Shown: one piece after another, positions 34,626-42,692 of the stretch
Position numbering within the stretch: position 1 is the stretch's first letter
How the letters are laid out: every line of letters begins with the position of its first letter
Origin: Halovivax asiaticus JCM 14624
Lineage (GTDB): Archaea > Halobacteriota > Halobacteria > Halobacteriales > Natrialbaceae
Assembly: GCF_000337515.1 (NCBI RefSeq)
Contig: NZ_AOIQ01000011.1
Span: 1 to 64,000, forward strand
Length of the DNA stretch: 64,000 nt
Direction: 5' to 3'
Program-made: the position numbers and the translations under genes
Notes under the pieces: generated by a model
Told to the model about the DNA's origin: nothing
The model's database searches: none
The model's input: the letters and a program-made list of their open reading frames with translations, nothing else

Positions 34626-37376
34626 GTGAACTCCGGCGACACCGGGCCGAGCCGGCGGTGTTCGTTCTGTGGCACAGCCGTCACGGACGATAGCACCAAC
34701 GACGCATACGGACCGACACAGCTCCACGCCGACGAGGATGTGGCCGAGGAGTCGTTTTGCTCGCCCGGCTGTCGACGACTCGCCGACGCGCTCGACCCAG
34801 CACCTGCGAATCGTGCTGGTGACGATTCCGGACAGCCGACCGCCGGATCTGGACCGGACGCCAGTCCCGTGTCCGAGGTGTCGCCCGACGACACCGACCG
34901 GGCGCCCGACGAACCGACGGGCGATCTCGTCCGGTCGCACTTCCGGATGGACGGCATGCACGCCGCCCACGACGAACGATACCTCGAATCGGTCGCGACG
35001 GGGATCGACGGCGTCGACGACGCCTCGGCCAGTTACGTGACCGAGAGCGTCAGCGTCGATCACGACCCCGTACAGGTCTCGGCCGAGAAGCTCGCAGAGC
35101 GACTCACGGGACTCGGATTCACCGCGTTCCGGCGGGATCGCCAGGGCGACCAGCACGGGCGTGACGAACACCACGAGCGCAACGCCCGGCACGAGCGGAA
35201 CGACCCGACCGAAGCCAGTGACGCGAGCGCGGGCTCGGACGACGGATCGATCGGTGCGGACGTCACCGGACGGACCCATCGCGGTCGCGAGGTCTCCGGG
35301 TTCAAAAAGCGCCGGGCCGACGACTTTCTTGAGATGCGCTACGTCGTCGGCGTCGTCTTCGGCTCCTTCCTCTTGGTTCCGTACGCCGTCCTGTTCTACC
35401 CCGCCGCACTCGCCGATCTCACCGGCTGGGCGGCGCTCTCGATCTTCGGCGGGTCGATGGAACTCGACTGGGGCGTCCTGCCGCTGTTTCTCGGTCTGAC
35501 CGGCGCCATCCTGTACCTGACCGGTCGGCCGTTGCTGCGCGGGGCCTTTCTCGCCCTCTCGCTCCGCCGGGCAAACGCCCACCTGCTCGCGACGCTACCG
35601 ATCGTCGCCGCCTACCTCTACGGGGCGGTCGCGGTGCTCACCGGCCGGTTCGACCTCTACTTCGACCTCACGATCGTCGTCGCCGCGACGGTCATGGGCG
35701 CGATCTACTGGGAGGCGACCGCCAAACGCGACGCCGCCTCGCGGCTCACCGCACTCACCCGGGCCTCCGTCGCCGAAGCACGCCGGCTTGCCCCGGACGG
35801 CTCGACGCAGGTCGTCCCCACGGACGACCTATCGGCGGGCGATCGGATCCTCGTCCGACAGGGCGAACGCATCCCGGTCGACGGCGTCCTCGCCGACGGC
35901 GGCTGTACCGTCGCGGAGGCACTTCTGACCGGTGAATCGCTCCCACAGGAGCGCACCGCCGGAGACGAGGTCGTGGGCGGGTCGACCGTTACGACCGGGA
36001 GCGCCGTCGTCACCGTCGGGAATCGATCGACGAGCCGACTCGACGGGCTCACCCGCCGCGTCTGGAACCTCCAGAGCGCCACCCACGCGGCGTCCGATCG
36101 GACGGACGACCTCGCCGGCCGCCTCCTCCCGCTCGTCGTCGGCGCCGCCCTCCTCGCCGCCGCAGCAACCCTGCTCGTCGGCGATGGCCCGATCGCGGCC
36201 CTCCGACACCTCCTGCTCGCCCTGCTCGTCGCGAGTCCGTGGGCGCTCGCGTTCGCCACTCCCGTCTCCGTCGCTACCAGCCTACAGGAGGCAGCCAGGA
36301 AGGGCGTCGTCGTCTTCGACGAGACCGTCTTCGGCCGGCTCAGGGACGTCGACACCGTCGTCTTCGACAAGACGGGCACGCTCACGACCGGCGAGATGAC
36401 CGTCCGCGACGCGACGGGGCCGGAGCGGGTCCTGCGAGCCGCCGCGGCGCTCGAACGCCGTGCCGCACACCCGGCTGCCGACGCCATCGTCGAGGCGTTC
36501 CTGCCGGACGCGGCCGATGGCTCCGGCGGAGGCGCTGGGACGGACGGGGCGGGTGACGATCTCGTCTCGCAGGCCGACGGCGCGACTGACGAGTCGATGC
36601 CCACGGACGGGACAGTCGCCGACGGCGTGCCGACGGTCGACGCGTTCGAGACCGTCCCGACCGGTGTCGCCGGCGAGGTCGCCGGCGAGCCGACCCTCGT
36701 CGGGCATCCGTCGCTGTTCGCCGCCCGGGGCTGGTCCATCGACGAGGCGATCGAAACGCGAGTCGAGGCGATCCGGGAGGCGGGCCACCTGCCGGTCGTG
36801 GTAGGTCAGCACGGACGGGCCGAGGGCGTCGTCGCGGTCGGCGACCAGCCACGTGAGGCGTGGGCCGCGACGGTCGAGTCGCTCGCCGATCGCGACGTCG
36901 ACGTCGTCGTCCTCACCGGCGACGACGCAGCCGGAGCCGACTTTCTGACCGACCGTGACGCCATTACGGCGATCTACGCCGACGTGCCGCCGACGGGGAA
37001 GGTCGAGGCGGTGCGGCGACTCGCCGCCGAGGGACGCGTCGCGATGGTCGGCGACGGGACGAACGATGCGCCGGCGCTCGCGGCGGCCGATCTCGGGATC
37101 GCCCTGGGCGGCGGGACCGCGCTGGCGGCCGACGCCGCCGCCCTCGCGATCGCGGACGACGACCTCGCCGGCGTCGAGCGAGCGTTCGCGCTCGCTGCAC
37201 GCGCACGAAGACGTCGTCGCGGCACGCGCTGGCTGGCGTTCTCGTACAACGCGATCGCCATCCCCGCCGTGCTCGTCGGCCTGGCGAGCCCGCTGGTGAC
37301 GATGGCCGGTGCCGTCGTCGCCACGGGATCGATCCTCGCGTACGCGTCGTATCCGGTCGGCTTCGGATGGGACTGA
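34626..37376 (+). CDS. P1B-type ATPase lacking canonical metal-binding cysteines
   Basis: This 916-residue protein starts with GTG. An N-terminal TRASH-like Cys motif (Cys 12, 15 and a FCSPGC near 45 to 49) precedes an HMA-like domain that reads MDGMHAAHDERYLES, without the CxxC pair. The core is a P1B ATPase: TGES loop (LLTGESLPQE), DKTGTLT with phosphorylated Asp 581, HP motif (RAAHPAADAI) and GDGTNDAPAL (about 809). The intramembrane CPC/CPx signature is replaced by SPW (537 to 539). The ion carried is therefore uncertain; copper is not safely inferred. Three low-complexity acidic or His-rich linkers are present. Confidence 0.88.
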   Translation: MNSGDTGPSRRCSFCGTAVTDDSTNDAYGPTQLHADEDVAEESFCSPGCRRLADALDPAPANRAGDDSGQPTAGSGPDASPVSEVSPDDTDRAPDEPTGDLVRSHFRMDGMHAAHDERYLESVATGIDGVDDASASYVTESVSVDHDPVQVSAEKLAERLTGLGFTAFRRDRQGDQHGRDEHHERNARHERNDPTEASDASAGSDDGSIGADVTGRTHRGREVSGFKKRRADDFLEMRYVVGVVFGSFLLVPYAVLFYPAALADLTGWAALSIFGGSMELDWGVLPLFLGLTGAILYLTGRPLLRGAFLALSLRRANAHLLATLPIVAAYLYGAVAVLTGRFDLYFDLTIVVAATVMGAIYWEATAKRDAASRLTALTRASVAEARRLAPDGSTQVVPTDDLSAGDRILVRQGERIPVDGVLADGGCTVAEALLTGESLPQERTAGDEVVGGSTVTTGSAVVTVGNRSTSRLDGLTRRVWNLQSATHAASDRTDDLAGRLLPLVVGAALLAAAATLLVGDGPIAALRHLLLALLVASPWALAFATPVSVATSLQEAARKGVVVFDETVFGRLRDVDTVVFDKTGTLTTGEMTVRDATGPERVLRAAAALERRAAHPAADAIVEAFLPDAADGSGGGAGTDGAGDDLVSQADGATDESMPTDGTVADGVPTVDAFETVPTGVAGEVAGEPTLVGHPSLFAARGWSIDEAIETRVEAIREAGHLPVVVGQHGRAEGVVAVGDQPREAWAATVESLADRDVDVVVLTGDDAAGADFLTDRDAITAIYADVPPTGKVEAVRRLAAEGRVAMVGDGTNDAPALAAADLGIALGGGTALAADAAALAIADDDLAGVERAFALAARARRRRRGTRWLAFSYNAIAIPAVLVGLASPLVTMAGAVVATGSILAYASYPVGFGWD

Positions 37377-37559
37377 GACGCGGCCTCGAACGCGACTGAG
37401 CAACCGAACATCGACCGACGGAGCGGCGCTTTCCGAGGGTTCGGCGAGACGCGACGGGTCGGAGGGCTGTCGGACGAGTCGAGGGGCTGTCGGGCAGGGC
37501 GGGGCGGAGCGCCGCCCGAGACGAACAGGATTATGCCACCCTCGTGAGTGGCGAGTCGT

Positions 37560-38333
37560 ATGAGCACGATCGTCACCGAGCGACTCGACGACGACCCACT
37601 GGCACGCGTCGTCATCTCGAAACCCGAGCGCCGCAACGCCGTCTCGCGCGCAGAGACGCAGGAACTGGCCGCGACGATCCGCGACCTCGACGCGGACGAC
37701 GGCGTCCGGGCGGTCGTCCTCACCGGCGAGGGCGACGCCTTCTGTGCGGGGCTCGACCTGACGACCGTCGGCGAGGAACCCTCGACTGGGCTGGTCAACC
37801 GCAGCTTCCACGCGGCGGTGCGCGAGATCGCGACGGCGTCGATGCCCGTGATCGCCCGTGTCGATGGCCCGGCGGTCGGCGCCGGCGCGGCGCTCGCGAT
37901 CGCCTGCGACCTCGTCTACGCAGACGAAGACGCCAGTATCGGGTTCTCTTTCGCGAAGATCGGCCTCTCGGCCGACACCGGCGCGACCTGGACGCTTCCC
38001 CGGCTCGTCGGCGTCCAGACCGCCTTCGAGCTACTCGCGACCGGCCGCATGGTCGACGCCACGGAGGCAGCGTCGATGGGGCTCGTCACCGAGACCGCGA
38101 GCGGCGACGCGCTCGACAAACTCGTCACGACGCGCGCGGTCGAACTGGCCAACGGTCCGACGCGTGCGTTCTCGGCCATCCGCCGACTCCTGCTCCGGGC
38201 CAACGCGAACACCTTGGAGGAACACCTAGAACGCGAGGCCACGGCCCAGATCGAAGCCTACCACACCGACGACTCGTCGGAGGGCATCGAGGCGTTCGTC
38301 GCCGACCGTGACCCGGACTTTCAGGGCCAGTAG
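37560..38333 (+). CDS. Enoyl-CoA hydratase/isomerase family protein
   Basis: This 257-residue crotonase-fold enzyme acts on an acyl-CoA thioester in the cytoplasm. The oxyanion hole is formed by FCAGLDL and GPAVGAGAALAIACDLVYA. In the active-site loop KIGLSADTGATWTLPRLVG an Asp stands where hydratases usually have a Glu, as in PaaG-type isomerases, so ring or double-bond isomerisation is as likely as hydration. ATG 37560 gives the standard N-terminus; an ATG 12 bp upstream is less likely. It stands alone, 183 bp from the ATPase and convergent with cbiA. Confidence 0.87.
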   Translation: MSTIVTERLDDDPLARVVISKPERRNAVSRAETQELAATIRDLDADDGVRAVVLTGEGDAFCAGLDLTTVGEEPSTGLVNRSFHAAVREIATASMPVIARVDGPAVGAGAALAIACDLVYADEDASIGFSFAKIGLSADTGATWTLPRLVGVQTAFELLATGRMVDATEAASMGLVTETASGDALDKLVTTRAVELANGPTRAFSAIRRLLLRANANTLEEHLEREATAQIEAYHTDDSSEGIEAFVADRDPDFQGQ

Positions 38334-38387
38334 GGGTTCGACGGTACCAGATGCAGCGGCTGCGTCGCCAGTGTGGCCGCTACCACC

Positions 38388-39692
38388 TCACAACCGGTCG
38401 AGAAACGCATCGAACGCGCCGCTCTCGGGGTGGACGTGGGCGTAGGTGCCGAGGGCCCGGTACTCGGTCAGTCCATCGTGCGTCCCGTCGATCCCTGTCC
38501 CCCGGACGGTCTCGAACGCGAACCGCGCATCGCCGTCGACGGTCGCCTCCGAGTAGTGGAACTCGTGGCCGCGAAGTCGTTCCCCATTTCCTGCCGTCAG
38601 CGTCTCGTCGATGGCGACGAGTTCGACGTGATCGAGCGCCTGGTACCGCTCCCGCATGGTCACGTCGGCGGGGAGAACGCCGGCCATCTCGTGCGTGTCA
38701 CCCTCGGTCGTGGTCAGCGTTTGCGACAGCGCCATCAGTCCGCCACACTCGCCCAGGATCGGGAGGCCGTCACTCGCGAGTCGCCCGAGTTCGGAGAGTG
38801 TCCCCGCCGATTCGAGCGCCTCGGCGTGCAGTTCCGGATAGCCGCCGGGAAGGTAGACGCCATCGCACTCGGGAACGGGGTCGCCGGCGATCGGTGAGAA
38901 GGTAACCAGGTTGGCTCGCTCGCGAACGCGCTCGATCGTCGCTGGATAGCGAAAGCAAAAGGCCGCATCGTCGGCGACCGCGACGATGGGGTCGCCCGGA
39001 GACGAACCGGTCTCGCAGGCTGTTGACGGCGGTGCCGGATCCCGCGCGACGTGGACGAGCTGCTCGACGTCGATCGTCTCCGCGGCCTCGGCGAGCGCAT
39101 CTTCCGGGATCGGCGCCTCGTCGGCCATCTCGAGCCCGAGGTGGCGATCGGGGATCTCCAGGGCAGAATTCGGCGGAATCCGGCCGAAATACGTGAGACT
39201 GTCCGGCAACGCCTCCCGGATACCCGTCTCGTGGCGGCCGCCGTGGGCTCGCTGGGCGACGATCCCGGCAACCTCGATCTCCCGCCCGATATCGTCGGCG
39301 TAGGTCTGGAACCCGCGGGCCGTCGCCGCAACGCTCTCCATCCCCGCACTCGCGTCGACGACGAGGACGACCGGCAGGTCCAGCGCCTCGGCCACCATCG
39401 CCGTACTCGACCCGTCGCCGTCGTACAGCCCCATGACGCCCTCGACGACGCAGACGTCGCCCTCGCCGCGGTGGTAGTTGCGCCGGAGGCCATCCTCCCC
39501 GCAGAGCCACAGGTCGAGCGTCCGGGATGGGCGACCCGCGACCGCCTCGTGGTGACTCGGATCGATGAAGTCCGGACCCGCCTTCGCCGGCTGGACGTCG
39601 TGACCGGTATCTTCGAGGGCTGCGGTGATCGCGAGCGTCGCGACGGTCTTTCCGACGCCGGAACTGACGCCGCCAAGGACGAAGCCGTTCAT
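38388..39692 (-). CDS. cbiA: Cobyrinate a,c-diamide synthase
   Basis: This 434-residue ATP- and glutamine-dependent amidase acts on the a and c side chains of cobyrinate. The N-terminal P-loop domain has GGVSSGVGKT (residues 7 to 16) and AKAGPDFIDPSHH; the C-terminal class I glutamine amidotransferase domain has LPGGYPELHAEAL, GECGGLM with the nucleophile Cys, and AHVHPES with a histidine. It acts after ring contraction and, in the late-insertion route, just before cobaltochelatase CobN. The frame is open 53 codons upstream, but ATG 39692 starts the P-loop strand. The upstream region is rich in palindromes. Confidence 0.93.
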   Translation of the reverse strand: MNGFVLGGVSSGVGKTVATLAITAALEDTGHDVQPAKAGPDFIDPSHHEAVAGRPSRTLDLWLCGEDGLRRNYHRGEGDVCVVEGVMGLYDGDGSSTAMVAEALDLPVVLVVDASAGMESVAATARGFQTYADDIGREIEVAGIVAQRAHGGRHETGIREALPDSLTYFGRIPPNSALEIPDRHLGLEMADEAPIPEDALAEAAETIDVEQLVHVARDPAPPSTACETGSSPGDPIVAVADDAAFCFRYPATIERVRERANLVTFSPIAGDPVPECDGVYLPGGYPELHAEALESAGTLSELGRLASDGLPILGECGGLMALSQTLTTTEGDTHEMAGVLPADVTMRERYQALDHVELVAIDETLTAGNGERLRGHEFHYSEATVDGDARFAFETVRGTGIDGTHDGLTEYRALGTYAHVHPESGAFDAFLDRL

Positions 39693-39753
39693 CACGCTTT
39701 TCTTTCTGCAAGTGAACTTGAATTCGTCGGTGCCTCCCCGGCCGTCTGTCACG

Positions 39754-39771
39754 TCCCGTCGGCCGACGGGA
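39754..39771. promoter_or_regulatory. 18-bp perfect palindrome upstream of cbiA
   Basis: TCCCGTCGG is followed directly by its complement CCGACGGGA, 62 bp upstream of the cbiA start. It could be an operator or, in the transcript, a hairpin. Confidence 0.4.
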
Positions 39772-39844
39772 GGCCAGTGGCGCCGAGTCCGGTCATGGCG
39801 TCCCGGCCGCGAATCGATCTCCAACGCTACCTGCATCGCTCGAC

Positions 39845-39866
39845 CGGACATGGACGACCATGTCCG
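39845..39866. promoter_or_regulatory. Stem-loop upstream of cbiA
   Basis: CGGACATGG-ACGA-CCATGTCCG has nine paired bases and a four-base loop, 153 bp upstream of cbiA. It is a candidate leader-RNA hairpin or protein site. Confidence 0.4.
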
Positions 39867-40111
39867 AGAACGGCGTCTCCTCCGGACCGTCGCCGCGGGC
39901 GTAAATTCGTCGCCTACCCCGATATATCGGCCTGCCCCGAAGTGATCGATCGACGGTCACCAACGGAAATCCGCGAGAGTCGCCCGAATCGCGATCGCTG
40001 TCTCGTCTCGACCGGTCGCTTGCGTGTCCGCGAACTACGCTGACCGTTCATGAGAATTATTTTATAGCATGACATACGTTTCTGACAAGAAGCGCCTATG
40101 AGAGGTGTCGA

Positions 40112-40807
40112 ATGACATCCGAGACACGACGGGAGTCGGAAGATGCCACGAGAACGGTTCGCGGTCCCAGACTCGTCGGACGAGGACTTCTCCTCGTCGG
40201 GGCGCCGCTTCTCCTCGCGATCGTTCTCTGGTTCCACCCGAGCGCTGGCCACGAGCCGTTCGCGACCCTCTCTCCGGTCGTTGACACGTGGTTTCTCGTC
40301 CACGCGCTCCTCTTGCCGCTCTTCGGCGTACTTGGAATCGGTCTCTACGTATTGCTGAGCGATTACCACGGGACCGTCGCGACGATCGGACGGATCGGTG
40401 TCGCGGTGTATCTCGTCTGTTATCTCGCGTTCGAAGCGATCGCCGGCATCGCGACGGCCGTGTTGATTCGGGAGTCGAGCGGGCTCGCTGCCGACCAGCG
40501 CGAGGGCGTCGAAACGGTCGTCGACATCGTGCTGTCGGACCCGGTCGATGGCGTCGCGGGCGTACTGGCGTTCGTCGGGACCGTCGGCAACCTCGTCGCG
40601 GTACTCGCGATAGCCGTCCTGCTTCGGCGGTCGGGTGCGCCACTCGTCCCGGTCGTTCTACTCGCCGGTTTGCCGATCGGTCTCGTCGCTCACGGCAGCA
40701 CTCCGGGGGCCACGATCAGTATCTCGGCGTTCTGTCTCGGCGTTGCATGGATCGAGTTCGAGTGGCGCTTGTCGGAATCACAGCAATTCAGCAAGCGATT
40801 GGCGTGA
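40112..40807 (+). CDS. Membrane protein of unknown function, six helices
   Basis: This 231-residue protein has six predicted helices (GRGLLLVGAPLLLAIVLWFHP, FLVHALLLPLFGVLGIGLYVLL, IGRIGVAVYLVCYLAFEAI, VAGVLAFVGTVGNLVAVLAIAVLL and two more) and short loops. His residues near the ends of the first two helices (WFHPSAGH, FLVHALLLP) might hold a cofactor or ion, but no known signature is seen. A Shine-Dalgarno-like GAGGTG sits seven bases before ATG 40112, and a TATA-like TTATTTTATAG lies about 45 bp further up. It is divergent from cbiA, with no evident link. Confidence 0.7.
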   Translation: MTSETRRESEDATRTVRGPRLVGRGLLLVGAPLLLAIVLWFHPSAGHEPFATLSPVVDTWFLVHALLLPLFGVLGIGLYVLLSDYHGTVATIGRIGVAVYLVCYLAFEAIAGIATAVLIRESSGLAADQREGVETVVDIVLSDPVDGVAGVLAFVGTVGNLVAVLAIAVLLRRSGAPLVPVVLLAGLPIGLVAHGSTPGATISISAFCLGVAWIEFEWRLSESQQFSKRLA

Positions 40808-41118
40808 CTTCCCTGCCACACTCGGTCGCTTGCGCTCGTTCGGCGAGGGCAGCGTGTGACCGAAAACCATACCGATCGTACGAACGGGCGTTTCGCGCCC
40901 GCGACCGGATGAGGCTTCCTGCTTCCCAGAAGGTGTCAGACTACATCTGATAGCCCGTCGAGGGTCCCTCGACAAACGCACTGTGCAGAACGTGGGGGAA
41001 CGCAGTCTCCACGGCGTTCGAAAATTACACAGCGATTTTCGCAACCTCCCGGAGAGTTACGCCCACCGACGGTCGGCAAAACTGTGATTCGCCTCGGTAC
41101 CGATGGAGACCATCGATT
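40808..41118. other. 311-bp intergenic region between convergent genes
   Basis: This region separates the six-helix membrane protein from cbiE. It contains a tight 17-nt hairpin GTCGAGGG-T-CCCTCGAC at 40957 to 40973, which may end one or both transcripts. No gene is recognised; the codon pattern of the open frames here is not convincing. Confidence 0.45.
40957..40973. terminator. Compact hairpin between convergent genes
   Basis: GTCGAGGG and CCCTCGAC form eight potential pairs around one T (the innermost pairs would open in RNA). It lies 146 bp beyond the cbiE stop and 150 bp beyond the membrane gene stop. A bidirectional terminator is plausible. Confidence 0.35.
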
Positions 41119-41946
41119 TCAGCGCCGAAGTACCTCCGCTCCGACCGACCGTCGAACCACGAGTACGTTCAGATCAACGAACGGCGTGTCTTCCGATCCG
41201 CTCCCACCAGCGTGGTCGGACAACTCGGCCAGCGTGAACCGGTGGATCCGCTCGTCCTCGTGGGTCAGTTTCTCGAGTACGAGTGCCTCCAACCCCGGAT
41301 CTGCGCCGTTTTCGAGGAGGAAGTCGGCGATGTCGCCGGGCATGAAGTCGTACGGCCGGGGCAGCACCAGCAAGTGCCGGTCGCCGACGGCCGCGGCGAG
41401 TCGCGACAGGTCGGAGTCGATATTCCCGCTCTTGTGCAGCGTGACGAACTCGCTTCCCTCCATCGGCGTCCGGGCGCGGCTGGCGGCCAGCTGGAGCGAG
41501 GAGATGCCGGGAATCACGCGGACCGGCGTCTCCGGAGCCGCTGCGGCCACGGCCCGCTGGACCTTCCCGACGAACTGGTAGCCCGAGTGGTTCGGATCGC
41601 CCATCAGGACGGCCGTTCCCGCCGCGCCGCTCGCCACGCGTTCGGCGAACGTCTCGAGCGCCTCCCTTTCGTCGGCGTACCCGCAGGTGAGCACGTCGGT
41701 CTCCGAACCCGCAACGTCGGCCACGAACTCCACGACGGTCGAAAACCCGACGACGACGTCGGCCTCGCGAATCGCCCGTTTTCCACGTGGGGTGAGGTAC
41801 TCACTGTTCCCGGGGCCGATCCCGACGGCGAAGACCGGTGCGGTCGACGCGCCGGATCCGGCGTCGATAGCGCCTGTCGGCTCCGCCGACGCCGCGGCGA
41901 CCGTCGCGGGATCGGGGCCCGCTTCGAGATCGTACTCGTCGCTCAT
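41119..41946 (-). CDS. cbiE: Cobalt-precorrin-7 (C5)-methyltransferase
   Basis: This 275-residue member of the tetrapyrrole methylase family uses S-adenosylmethionine to methylate C5 of the corrin precursor. The N-terminal VGIGPGNSEYLTPRGKRAIREADVVVG is the first SAM-binding loop, GDPNHSGY the second, and PGISSLQLAASRARTPMEG with VTLHKSG is characteristic of CbiE/CobL rather than the other methylases. The usual partner CbiT is encoded separately at 60886. A Ser/Ala/Thr-rich N-terminal segment of about 35 residues precedes the domain. It overlaps the cbiC stop by ATGA, making it the third gene of the cobN operon. Confidence 0.85.
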   Translation of the reverse strand: MSDEYDLEAGPDPATVAAASAEPTGAIDAGSGASTAPVFAVGIGPGNSEYLTPRGKRAIREADVVVGFSTVVEFVADVAGSETDVLTCGYADEREALETFAERVASGAAGTAVLMGDPNHSGYQFVGKVQRAVAAAAPETPVRVIPGISSLQLAASRARTPMEGSEFVTLHKSGNIDSDLSRLAAAVGDRHLLVLPRPYDFMPGDIADFLLENGADPGLEALVLEKLTHEDERIHRFTLAELSDHAGGSGSEDTPFVDLNVLVVRRSVGAEVLRR

Positions 41947-42692
41947 GGGGTCTGTTCCCCGTCGTCGATCGACACGTCAAGATCGATTTCGCCCGTGCGA
42001 ACGTCGGTCGCGACGTGGATCAGTTCGTTCGTCAGCGCCGCGGCGAGCCCGCTCCCGCCCCGACGGCCGACGTGGGTGATCGCAGGGACATCGTACGTCT
42101 CGCTCACCTCGCGGATCCGCTGGCGGCTCTCCTCGGCCTTGACGAACCCGACCGGGTGAGCTAGGACGACGGCCGGCCGAGTCCCGTCCTCGATGCAATC
42201 CGCGAGCGCGAACGCCGCCGTCGGGGCGTTGCCGATCGTGACGATCGCGTCCTCGAAGGCTCCATCCTTGTCGAGTTCGAGCATCGCTGCCGCGGTCCGA
42301 GTCATGCCGGTTCGTTCGGCGAGGTCCGTCCCGTGGCCGATGGCCTTCGAGACCTCGCAGTCGTGGCCACGGCCCGTGACGCCGGCTTTCACCATCGTGA
42401 TGTCGGTGACGATGGCCGCCGAGTCGATGACGGCCCGTGCGCCGGCGCGGACGGGCGCGTCCTCGCCGTCCCCGCCGGTGAACTCGATCAGGTGCTGGAA
42501 CTCGATGTCGCCCATCGAGTGGACCGACTTCTGGCGAATTCGGTCGGCCAGCGTCTCGTCCGGGACGAACTGCCGGACGATATCCATGCTCGTCTCCGCG
42601 ATGGCCATCGCGTTCTCCGTCGTCGCCCCGAGATCGGCGTACGCCTCGTCGATCTCCCCCTCGGACTCGGCTCCGCGCTCGGCGTCAGTCAT
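41943..42692 (-). CDS. cbiC: Precorrin-8X methylmutase (cobalt-precorrin-8 methylmutase)
   Basis: This 249-residue enzyme moves the methyl group from C11 to C12, giving hydrogenobyrinate or cobyrinate. KSVHSMGD places the catalytic His at about residue 58; SAAIVTDITMVKAGV, TRTAAAMLEL, IVTIGNAPTAAFAL and LAHPVGFVKAEESR are the family core. The first 20 residues are an acidic extension. It overlaps the cobN stop by eight bases and its own stop overlaps cbiE, indicating tight translational coupling in a cobN-cbiC-cbiE operon. Confidence 0.92.
   Translation of the reverse strand: MTDAERGAESEGEIDEAYADLGATTENAMAIAETSMDIVRQFVPDETLADRIRQKSVHSMGDIEFQHLIEFTGGDGEDAPVRAGARAVIDSAAIVTDITMVKAGVTGRGHDCEVSKAIGHGTDLAERTGMTRTAAAMLELDKDGAFEDAIVTIGNAPTAAFALADCIEDGTRPAVVLAHPVGFVKAEESRQRIREVSETYDVPAITHVGRRGGSGLAAALTNELIHVATDVRTGEIDLDVSIDDGEQTP

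Larger units (their letters stand above)
39693..40111. other. 419-bp intergenic region with several inverted repeats upstream of cbiA
   Basis: Four inverted repeats lie here: CAAGT-N2-ACTTG (39709 to 39720), an 18-bp perfect palindrome (39754 to 39771), a 9-bp stem with 4-nt loop (39845 to 39866) and CCGATATATCGG (39919 to 39930), the last containing a TATA-like core. If that TATA drives cbiA, the mRNA leader would be about 200 nt, unusual for haloarchaea. At the right end a TTATTTTATAG (about 40058) and GAGGTG (40102 to 40107) serve the rightward gene. No open frame with recognisable content is present. Confidence 0.5.

Noticed and set aside
39693-39930. Cobalamin riboswitch upstream of cbiA
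   Set aside because: A GCCACTGG sequence is present on the minus strand, but the other conserved B12-riboswitch blocks are missing or out of order.
40778-41044. Possible transposon relic between convergent genes
   Set aside because: The minus-strand reading and the tight hairpin hinted at an insertion-sequence end, but no transposase motif or flanking repeat could be found.
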